DNA of 64,000 nucleotides from Hofstenia miamia (taxonomy: Eukaryota > Xenacoelomorpha > Acoela), in the NCBI GenBank assembly GCA_004352715.1, contig SCFE01000055.1, forward strand, positions 8,693 through 72,692, in the 5' to 3' direction. Shown here in pieces: positions 55,494-64,000 of this stretch. Numbering within the stretch: position 1 is the first letter of the stretch; each line of letters starts with the position of its first letter. The notes under the pieces are model-generated. The model saw only the letters and a program-made list of their open reading frames with translations, was not told the origin of the DNA and ran no database searches. The position numbers were made by a program, and so were the translations under genes.

Positions 55494-56240
55494 TTTATTA
55501 TTTTATTATTATTATTATTATTATTATTCCTTCTTACTTCTCACAGCTTCATGCTGGTATCCCTCTCAGCTCGGGGAACTCACCAGTTCCCAGGGAGTCA
55601 GAGCTTTCCTCAGGACTCTAGCTGTACCTAACAATGCNNNNNNNNNNNNNNNNNNNNNNNNNNNNNNNNNNNNNNNNNNNNNNNNNNNNNNNNNNNNNNN
55701 NNNNNNNNNNNNNNNNNNNNNNNNNNNNNNNNNNNNNNNNNNNNNNNNNNNNNNNNNNNNNNNNNNNNNNNNNNNNNNNNNNNNNNNNNNNNNNNNNNNN
55801 NNNNNNNNNNNNNNNNNNNNNNNNNNNNNNNNNNNNNNNNNNNNNNNNNNNNNNNNNNNNNNNNNNNNNNNNNNNNNNNNNNNNNNNNNNNNNNNNNNNN
55901 NNNNNNNNNNNNNNNNNNNNNNNNNNNNNNNNNNNNNNNNNNNNNNNNNNNATGTCTATCACTGTTCCCAATCTTTTCTCTTTGTCTATCACTACTATGT
56001 CTGGCCTCTGTGCGTCTATCACCTTGCTTGTCTGTATGTTGAAGTNCAGTATCTTAACCTTCTCATTTTCTATGACGCCCTGTGGCTTGTGCTCATACCA
56101 CTTGTCTCCTGCTTCTAACCCATGCTGCCTGCTCAAACTCCAGTGAACAATTCTTCCCATTTTGTCATGCCTGAACTTATACTCAGTCTGTGCCAACTTC
56201 TCACACCATGCTATCAGATGATCTACTGTCTCCGCCTCTT
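55494..56240 (-). pseudogene. 3' end of an RLE-type non-LTR retrotransposon
   Basis: On the minus strand the frame reads EAETVDHLIAWCEKLAQTEY then RHDKMGRIVHWSLSRQHGLE, KWYEHKPQGVIENEKVKIL, a single ambiguous codon, FNIQTSKVIDAQRPDIVVID and KEKRLGTVID. This is the conserved C-terminal region, with the RPD...D endonuclease motif, of LINEs common in many invertebrates and fishes. After a 314-N gap it resumes with LLGTARVLRKALTPWELVSS and a stop, then a (TAA)n tail (55504-55528 on the plus strand as ATT). It is 5'-truncated, so no reverse transcriptase remains. Confidence 0.85.
55638..55951. other. Assembly gap (314 N)
   Basis: Inside the LINE fragment. Confidence 1.
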
Positions 56241-56275
56241 TATATTATTATTATTGTCATTATTATTATTATTAG
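56241..56275. repeat. (ATT)n tract at the 5' side of the LINE fragment
   Basis: ATT repeats with one TGTC interruption. It mirrors the tail at 55504, so the LINE fragment lies between two (ATT)n tracts. Confidence 0.85.
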
Positions 56276-56277
56276 AT

Positions 56278-56430
56278 GTTGGTTTTTCATTGGTGAATAT
56301 TCTACACTAATTTTAGTTGACTCCAGGGTAAACTAGAAATTGTTGAATTGCATATACATAACAAGTGTGTAGGCAGGATTTTATGTCGGAAGAACCTCTG
56401 CACCATCTCCCTCCCCGTGTATAGCATTGA
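56278..56430. repeat. Dispersed repeat, copy 2
   Basis: Partner of 53066-53215, same orientation. Confidence 0.8.
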
Positions 56431-57761
56431 TATATTAGTTATAGAGAGAATGTCAATCTTTTTCAAAAATTAGAAATTTTCAATGAAAAATTGTTAATGT
56501 TTTGAGCATCTTCAGTCATGGAAAAATATTTTAATAGACATTTTCAACATTGCATTATAAAGCATGTTCCCCAATAGACCTGCAAATGCTTCACGATTTT
56601 CAAATTTGCTAATACGCTTGGCGAAAATTCTTTGTAAATGTGGAAAAACGGTTTGTGCATTAAAATGGACGATAGGCAGTTTAAGGTTGAAGGCATTTAC
56701 CGATTTCAATCCGATCATGACTTTTCAGTTCTCATTATCACATAATAATTTGCTTCATTTCATCGTCCATAACTGACTATATATTCATCCTTCATTAAAT
56801 GTTGCTGAGCTATTTCAGTCAAAGTTTAGTGTGATATCGGGATAATAAAATTAGAATATTTGAAATTTAAAGAACTTTGCGTCAGAAGCATACCGACTAT
56901 GCAAAAAGTAAAAAATATTCCATTTGCATAGCATTATATGTTAAATAAATGTACATAAAATTAATGTGTCTATAAATATCAGCATTAACAATAGGAAAAT
57001 AATTTTTAATTCAATTTTCAAAAAAAATTATAACAAATTATATAATTTCATTCGATACATATCATATTTACATATTTCTGTGAACCTAACTATCTTTGTT
57101 GTAGTAAATATTTCGGTAAAATTTTGATAATTTCATATGTAGATTTTTTATAAAAGCTCGAAAAGTGTGGTTCATCCCAAACTAGTTAGGGTTATACGAG
57201 ACTAAAATTTTATTGATGCTAGTATCATCCTATCTCTATCAGTCCCATAAAGTTTTGTGGTCCCATGTGTTCCCACGGCATTCCTTCAATTTTTTAAAAT
57301 TGGCCAAAATTATGAGTGGTGTTTTTAAGGAAATGATCTTATTATTTATATTCTCAATCGCATGTTTGTTTCTGCTCCATTGAAGTGGGGTAAATTTCAC
57401 GTTAGGTATTTGATTTAAGTTCAAAACTGGGTCGGGTAAAAAAATTTAAGTATGTTACACTGTTTACACATCGATTTTAGGACATACATATGAAATTTTC
57501 TTAACATTTATTATTAGCAATTATGATTACATATGAAAACTAGAAACCTTCTATTTGGGTTGGACCCGTCTTTGCGTCAGGCCAAACAATTATTCCAAGT
57601 TGGAAAGGTTGCTATGACATATTTCGAATTGCTATAATAATTAATTTACATTTTTCTAATTTTAAAAATATATTTTTTGCATGATGAATTTGTATTAGAA
57701 TAATTTTCAATTCTAGGCCTTGCTTAGTTGCACTCTTATTATTATTATTAATGGTGTTTAG
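56431..57761. other. AT-rich stretch, probably intron
   Basis: Short open frames overlap on both strands at 56512-56776 and on the minus strand at 57239-57424. None shows a recognised motif; the first could be a transposase remnant. The end is the weak pyrimidine tract ahead of the acceptor at 57761. Confidence 0.35.
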
Positions 57762-58468
57762 ATTCTGAAGATGAAGATGAGGGCCTTAAATTAGAGAAGA
57801 AACAAAAACCATATACTATTGATAGAGGAGGGTTTCCCTTATCAACTTGTTCAGCATTGTCTACCCATGTGAGAAGTATACCTGACGACATTATTTCAGT
57901 TAAATTACTTGCTTTTGACGAGAGAACTGTAGAACTTATACCTAGTGTATTATTTTCTCTAGAAATAGAAAATTTATGTCTTCCACTTGTAATTGAGTCT
58001 TACGATCGTCCAATGTCTGATTCAAGCAGCAGAAATGGTATTCTATCGTACATGCCAATATATTTAAGAAGAAATGAAGATTTCGAGGTCAGAACTAACA
58101 GCACACTTGAGTCGGATAGCTGTCTGATGCTGAAAAGTGATGCTCACCACTACGAGGAAAAAAGCCTATGTTTATTCAAAGACAAAGGCAGACGAAAAGC
58201 ATATAAGAAGGTAAGGTTTAGTGAGCATCTTCTCATTGAAAGATTTGTTCAGAGTGAGAGTTTAAAGAAAAATGATTTTGATGTTATTGATTACATGACA
58301 CCATATGCTCCGGATGGTGTAGATGAGATACCCTTCATCGATTATGAAGATGAGCAGACCAATAAGAAACTGCCATCAAGTCTGATATCTCTTTTAGATA
58401 TTGGTATGGCGAGAAAAGCCATTTTTGATGAAGATGCCATTGACCTAGAAAACACAACTTTGCAATGA
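57762..58468 (+). CDS. Terminal exon of an unrecognised gene with KKVRF motif
   Basis: A frame open from the AG at 57760-57761 (TAA lies just upstream at 57749) runs 234 codons to TGA at 58466. It starts with an acidic SEDEDEGLKLEKKQKPYTID, then SVLFSLEIENLCLPLVIESY and ILSYMPIYLRRNEDFE, a basic KGRRKAYKKVRFSEHLLIER, an acidic-aromatic YMTPYAPDGVDEIPFIDYED and a C-terminus FDEDAIDLENTTLQ. No membrane segment. KKVRF (58205-58219) fits the RVxF docking motif for protein phosphatase 1, which is suggestive only. No ATG start fits, so upstream exons are expected. Composition and length make this the most convincing protein-coding segment here. AAG|GTAAGG at 58210/58211 is a possible internal donor. 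Confidence 0.7.
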
Positions 58469-58952
58469 TGTTCTAAACATTGCTACCGTTTCTCAATCAA
58501 ATTTAAAAAGCTTTTATTTTTTCAGCATCCGATTCTGTACGCAAATTTTACAGTAAGCTATCTATATGTTTTATATTTTTATCTGTTTTCAGTTTTGGTT
58601 AATAAATGCTATTTTTTGTTTTTGATATTTGTATTAATGTTTAATTTTACAGTTAGACTATTCCTATATTTATATTCTTATTTTTTCCAGTTTTAGCTTT
58701 AGTAATGCTTTATTTGTTTGGTAATGTATGTACTTCTTTAAGATGAATGTTTTGGCCACAAGACCACCAATGTATGCAGTTTGCAAATATTTTAATTAAT
58801 GAATCAGTATAAATGAAATATTCGTTAAAAATTATGTGTTTTAGCCATTAATTAATTTCAATTTACTTAACATATAAAACAGTTCTTTCGAAAAGTTAAG
58901 CATTAATTTCTAAATCATTTTAAACTATTTTTTAAAATGAAATTAGCCTCGT
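58469..58952 (+). other. 3' UTR and downstream AT-rich sequence
   Basis: Contains the AATAAA at 58601-58606 about 130 bases after the stop codon. A TTTTTTCAG acceptor-like site ends at 58525. Confidence 0.5.
58601..58606 (+). promoter_or_regulatory. Poly(A) signal AATAAA
   Basis: Canonical hexamer downstream of the TGA at 58466, followed by T/GT-rich sequence (TTTTTTGTTTTTG). Confidence 0.6.
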
Positions 58953-59083
58953 GGGAGGGGGGGGGNNNNNNNNNNNNNNNNNNNNNNNNNNNNNNNNNNN
59001 NNNNNNNNNNNNNNNNNNNNNNNNNNNNNNNNNNNNNNNNNNNNNNNNNNNNNNNNNNNNNNNNGGGGGGGGGGGGGGGGGTG
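58953..59083. repeat. (G)n tract with internal gap (99 N)
   Basis: G-rich sequence on both sides of Ns 58966-59064. Probably a long poly-G that stalled sequencing. Confidence 0.9.
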
Positions 59084-59230
59084 GGGGTTATACCTATACT
59101 AGCTTAATTAATTATAAACAGAAATTTCTAAATATATGAAAATTTTTCAACAATTGATCCAATGCCATTTAAGTATAGAATAATATGTTGAACGTTTAAA
59201 ACAAATATGGTTTCTTAGTTAAAGAAAATT

Positions 59231-59287
59231 GCATTAGTCGGGAATCGAATCCACCTTGGGAGAGTGACATCATACCACTAGACATCG
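59231..59287 (-). pseudogene. tRNA-Gly(CCC) pseudogene
   Basis: The reverse complement retains the anticodon arm with loop CTCCCAA, the D arm GTCTAGTGGTATG and the acceptor 3' strand CTAATGC. About eight to ten bases of the T arm and variable region are missing, and the acceptor 5' strand is degraded. It derives from the same gene family as the array at 1-2157, about 57 kb away. Confidence 0.85.
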
Positions 59288-61529
59288 AATACATAGAATA
59301 TTACTAAGTTAATAAATATATCAATATAATTTTGAGAAATTGTATGTTCGAAATATTAATATATTTCAATTTAGAAAGGTGGAACTAAAAAATGTATTAC
59401 TTTCCAAAAAACTTTAAATATACGAAAAATTTAGAAGCGCCTGGATTATAATTTGAGTTAGGCGTCTTTTTGATTAATCTAAAGAGAGACATTTTCTGAG
59501 AGAATATTTCTCATCAACTTTTAATTACATTTTCTCAAAAACAATTCTATGTATTCAAACTCTCGGTAACTCCAAATGTATTGTAAGTTCGTTTTAACGA
59601 TGATTCAAAGTTTACTTATACTTGTTATTTGGAATTTTGTTAATAGTGATTAAATATGTTGAGATATGTTCTTATGTTATGGCGTACTAAACCGCAGGCT
59701 CATTATGATATAAATTTAAAAATGATTTCCATATTGATTTATATAAAGTATATTAAAATTGTATTAAATTTAACTAGAATTTCTTGAGTTGATCAATTTT
59801 TTGTATTTTAGAACTTATTTCTTGTTGCACAGTTCATAACATGATACATGTATGCTTTCGGCTATCATTCTAATTTATATTTAGATGATTTCAATTATAA
59901 GTCAAATAAATATAATATTTGTTAGACTAAATATCACTGATTTTAAACTTGCAACCATGATAATTACAAAATTGCAAAAAAATGCCATAAGTTTTAATTG
60001 ACATTTATCATATGTCTATGAATGCGTTTTTCTTGTAGTTTACTACAGATAGCTAAATGATGCATTAATTTACAAAACACAAACATTTATGTTTGGCTTT
60101 GTATTTTTGTAAGAAAAATAAATGCCTATGATTTTCGTTCATGTTAGACAAAATTGTCATGGTAAGTGATATCCAAGTTTTTAGTGTTCTTCCATTTAAA
60201 TATGACTTAATTGACTGGATTTTTAACTATTTTAGTGAATTATTGTTTAAAATAATTTTGAGGTGAGCTATCCAGGAGCATTTCCGTCATTAAATGACTT
60301 ACTTAAGGCTATTAGTCATCTCAGAAAAAATTTAAGGTCTCTGTTTCAAAGTTGCATTAATACTAATAATAAGTAAAGGACATAGTTTTCATTCACAGGT
60401 CTTACGTTTTATCTGAAAGAACTCATTCAAATGTTCAGGTCTTGTAATTCAGCATTTTATAAATGAGCTTTCAAGGTAAAAATTAAGTAACCAATTAAAA
60501 ATAAAAGAGATGATTTCTTTTATATATGAAACATAGAATATGTTTTAACAGGAAGTTTCCCACCTTGATAAAATAAGAACTGTTTTTCAAAAATTCCATA
60601 CAAAGACTTTTCATTTACACAAAGAAATATAAATTTCTCATATAATAACTATTTTTTTCAAAGCAAAATTTCCATTGACTACGTTAGAAAGACTCTTTGG
60701 TTGCTGCTTCATAAAATTATGTAAGCAGAGTGTGCCTGATTTGATAGAGGCATAGCATAATTAATAGGATGATTTGAAAGTCTGTTTTTCATAAATGATA
60801 TTTCCAATTTACTTGTTTTATATCAAATATTAAAAGCGTATAATTTTTCTAATTATCTTTATATTCTTGAAACTATATTTAAATGTATACAAAATTTACA
60901 AAAATGCATGTAAAAGTAAAAACATTTCAGAGGAGGGTAATGACTCTTTTAATATTTATTCAAAAGATTTTCAAGTACCGCTGGAAATAATTTATCAATT
61001 TTTTGAAGGCACAGTGAAAGTGATTGTATATCAATTTTACATATCGTTGAATTTTTATTGACTTTTATCTCTTAAGAAAATCAACCTGATTTTTGCATAG
61101 AGAAACCAAGATTCTAAAGTCAAGAGTGTAGTCAGGTAAACATCGAAAGTTCTACTTAAAGGAAACAGCCTCTAGTGAATTATGGGTGAAAGAAATACAT
61201 GAATCTCACAAATTATAGTTTTCAGAAAGCTGACCACTTTTTTATTAATATTAACATATTGGAGGAAAAGTTCTAATTTATTTCTAATGTGAAAACATAT
61301 TTTTTTGAAGGAAGAATATTTATCTATTGCAGTTAAAGAATATTGTATATTGTATTACATTCATAGTCACTATGAAGTTCAAATTATATATAATGAAATC
61401 CTGTATTTATTAAATAATAACCTAATTTTAATTCAAATAATTGTCTATAAATATTGATAAACCTTTCACATGAATAAATTATACTCATATCTGCAGCAAA
61501 CTTGTGAGATTGTGAATACCAAAGGCTAG
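59288..61529. other. Long AT-rich stretch without recognised features
   Basis: Nothing recognised. Confidence 0.4.
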
Positions 61530-61774
61530 GAGCCTTCCCAACTAATATTAACGTTTATTCATTGTTTTCCATTAAAAATGCATTTAGTGAACATCTTCAT
61601 TGCTATGGAAAACGAAAGTTTCTAATATTTGACTATAGATGTGAGATACTTGCTGACATTCTTTGTGGTAGTGAATGGAAACATAGGGAAAAACAGGTTG
61701 TCTTGATTATTAGTGGTCAAGACATGAATGCGTCTTATGAAACAGTTACAAACGCAGCAGGTTGGAATTGGATG
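61530..61774 (+). CDS. Candidate internal exon, unrecognised
   Basis: The frame opens at 61508 and reads AFPTNINVYSLFSIKNAFSE, GKRKFLIFDYRCEILADILC, GSEWKHREKQVVLIISGQDM and NASYETVTNAAGWNWM, then meets ATG|GTAAAT, a good donor, at 61774/61775. The acceptor is unclear (AG sites at 61528-61533). Composition is protein-like and more GC-rich than flanks. No family recognised. Without splicing the frame continues to 61918 in lower-quality sequence. Confidence 0.4.
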
Positions 61775-63615
61775 GTAAATATTTTGATGTGTTTTTGTTA
61801 TAAAAAACGCAGTTACCACATTTCAATTTTATTTATGTTTAATGAAGGCGAAATAATCAACTTTCTGAGTAATGTTGGTTACCATAGATGTCAAGTAATA
61901 TTGACGAATAATCATTAGTACATTCTTGATGAGTGGATGCAAGGAATTAATTCTAAAAATTGTAGTACTATAAATATAATGTTCATTAGTTGGCAAAATT
62001 TAACATTTCCATTTTTCAAACATTTAAATATTTGAAACCTAGATTGGAACGGGAACAGCCTTTTCCTCTTTTCTATTGCTGATGCAAATAACAGGATATT
62101 ATGAAAAAATGTTACTGACTTCCACTAAATACAATTTCATTCAACATAGCTTCATTTAAATGAAACTAACATTTGAATTTTAGAGTAATTCTCATAAAAA
62201 TTTCTTTAAGTTGCAAACAAAGAATTGATTGGGTTACAATAAGTAGAATTGCACATAGTATATAACAAGTTGGGCAATTATAAACAATAGAATTATATTC
62301 TTAGTCTATAATTATATATGGTTATGTTTTTCTAATATAATTGTATGATATTATATTGTTTTTTAATACATTATATTAATTCTTATATTTTAGCATATAG
62401 TGATTTTATCATCCTTGGTTCTGCAATTTCATGACTATTATTTCATTAATTAGGGGTTAATCAATACCTTGAGGTGATCAGTGATATGATTATAGTATTT
62501 TAAGGCATTTATATCATGTATCTGAATAAAATTTTTTAAATAAACAAAAAAGACTATTAACATACCACGTTGCTTTAATTTAATGATTAAGCATTTTTAA
62601 TGACTACCATTTATAGTCAAATAACTGATCGATCAGGGTATTAATATGGATATTACGAATGATTTGATTGTTCGGGTCTGACTTCAGAAAGAAAGTTCAC
62701 ACAGAATGAAAACTCTGCGGGTGACTAAGGAGGCTCAACCATGGTTTCCCTAATTTGTGAGTGTGTAATGAAATACCTACAATATAAAATTAACACTACA
62801 TTCAAATTTTCACTCAATGCACTGTCTAAATAGACTCAAGCAAGCAACTAGTAAATTGAAGACCTGTATTTTGCACGACTCAAAACGTAAAAGTCAAGAT
62901 TCAAGGACATAATTTTGATTGCAAATAATGAAAATTGCATCTGGAGGTACTGATGATGTTATTGGAATAATTTTGATAATGATACAAGTGAAAGCTCTTA
63001 ATAATTAGAAGACGCAAAATCAAGATATGTCAGCGGTTGGTTTGATAGAACAATATGCACAGATCTATTAAGCTATAAAAACGACGATATCACCTAATTT
63101 AAGAATAAATCAAAGTGTGAAAACAATTTCACTTATTATAGTTTAATTATTGACCAGATGTAAAAACTAATTACAGGAGTAGATTTGTAGTAGAATAACC
63201 AATTTCAACTAAAAATAAGATTTGTAAAACATCTGAAAAATTGGGTGCCTCATACAAAGTTACACCTTCAAATACCCAGTCAATTTTTTAGTATACAGAA
63301 TAAAAAATCACTAAAATGCAAAGACAGATTGTAATAATATTGTTTATAATTCATAAAAAAATTCATTTGTTGTTGGTTAGATTACATTTTAAAGAATAAA
63401 TGAATTTTTTTAGAATTTCTCTTCCCTTTCTTCCTTTCCATATTTTGATTTGCGCTCTTAAATATAATTTTTAAACATCAAAACAATGAATCTGTTAAAA
63501 TCTCATTAAAAACTCTTTAAGTTTTACCTGTGTTATTATAAATTAGGCACAAGTCTTAAAAGTACACGTAATTGAATTTGAAAACAACCAAGGTAGTTAA
63601 TGTTTATTTTCTCAG
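61775..63615. other. AT-rich stretch, possibly intron
   Basis: Lies between two exon candidates. 62640-62760 is slightly GC-richer but without a recognised frame. Confidence 0.35.
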
Positions 63616-63838
63616 TCCACAACAAGATTATATTTGCACAGAACTACTGAGCCAATCTAAAAATACTATTTTTCGACTACGGACACGATTTGTATTAATC
63701 GATTTTGCAATGAATCTAACCTTTGAAGTAGTTGACGTTAACTCGATGACTTTCAACTTTTTTTTGGTCTATGTGACTTGTTCTGCTTCATTTTGTTGCT
63801 CTACTAGCTTGTTTTCTAATGCAGTTGTAGCAAAATAA
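63616..63838 (+). CDS. Candidate terminal exon, unrecognised
   Basis: The acceptor TTTATTTTCTCAG ends at 63615. The frame then reads PQQDYICTELLSQSKNTIFR, LRTRFVLIDFAMNLTFEVVD and VYVTCSASFCCSTSLFSN, ending AVVAK at TAA (63836). Four Cys and alternating hydrophobic residues suggest an extracellular beta-rich domain, but no family is assigned. It could be the 3' partner of the exon at 61530. Confidence 0.35.
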
Positions 63839-64000
63839 TCCCATCATTCTATTTCGAACAATTCCACTAATTATTATTTAAAAATTACTCTGTGCGTGGC
63901 TATAGAGGCAGAATTAATCAAGATAATTTTTGTCACAATAATCACATATTAGTATTAGAGGAAATAAGCTTATGTAAATGTATATGATATTTTAGTTTAT
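63839..64000. other. AT-rich window edge
   Basis: Nothing recognised. Confidence 0.4.

Noticed and set aside
57857-58468. Start of the terminal exon protein at 57857
   Set aside because: That position is TTG, and the frame is open upstream with protein-like acidic sequence to the splice acceptor at 57761, so no start was placed there.
51566-63838. ZP-domain assignment for the Cys-containing exon candidates
   Set aside because: Short Cys patterns (for example VYVTCSASFC) loosely resemble a ZP C-terminal motif, but spacing and length do not support a call.

Overview
This is nuclear DNA from a eukaryote, most likely an invertebrate animal. It is strongly AT-rich by eye, with long (TA)n tracts, Pol III tRNA genes, coding segments bounded by GT..AG signals, and a dense population of animal-type transposons: hAT, piggyBac, Tc1/mariner, a CR1/jockey-like LINE and an RLE-type LINE. 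I cannot name the species. It is a draft assembly: eleven N blocks longer than 90 bases (five with (TA)n on at least one flank, two of exactly 1000 N), two short 21-N joins, and four single Ns.

Layout. 1-2157 is a tandem array of tRNA-Gly(CCC) units with promoter-like spacers. 2158-3780 is a frameshifted ZBED-like hAT relic. 4403-4496 looks like a first coding exon with a good splice donor. 5130-5354 is a hAT MITE. 6912-7790 is a LINE insertion whose 5' part is inverted. 9041-10286 is an old hAT-like element carrying a nested MITE. 10359-11375 holds an inverted repeat and a broken frame ending in a zinc ribbon. 11536-14772 is a complete-ended but frameshifted piggyBac element. 16754-17002 is the second member of a three-copy MITE family and 38212-38419 the third. 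20640-21310 (minus) and 43840-44460 (minus) are Tc1/mariner-type transposase relics, and 41293-41756 is a mariner fragment with ends. 27071-29367 is a TTAA-flanked element that was itself hit by a hAT element (27696-29131). 30244-32362 is a ZMYM1-type hAT relic. 33207-33588 is a hAT MITE with GAGCC repeats. 55494-56240 is the 3' end of an RLE-type LINE. The best protein-coding segment is 57762-58468, a terminal exon with a PP1-docking-like KKVRF motif, followed by a poly(A) signal. Weaker exon candidates lie at 23983, 26188, 47474, 51566, 61530 and 63616 (plus strand) and near 23640 (minus strand).

How it fits together. The window is mostly intron or intergenic DNA built from DNA transposons and their non-autonomous derivatives. 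Many still show 8-bp (hAT), TTAA (piggyBac) or TA (mariner) target-site duplications. No intact transposase was found. The exon at 4403 (phase 1 donor) and the exon at 57762 (phase 1 acceptor) could belong to one long gene, but nothing here proves it. Several exact or near-exact duplications sit beside gaps and are probably assembly artefacts rather than biology.
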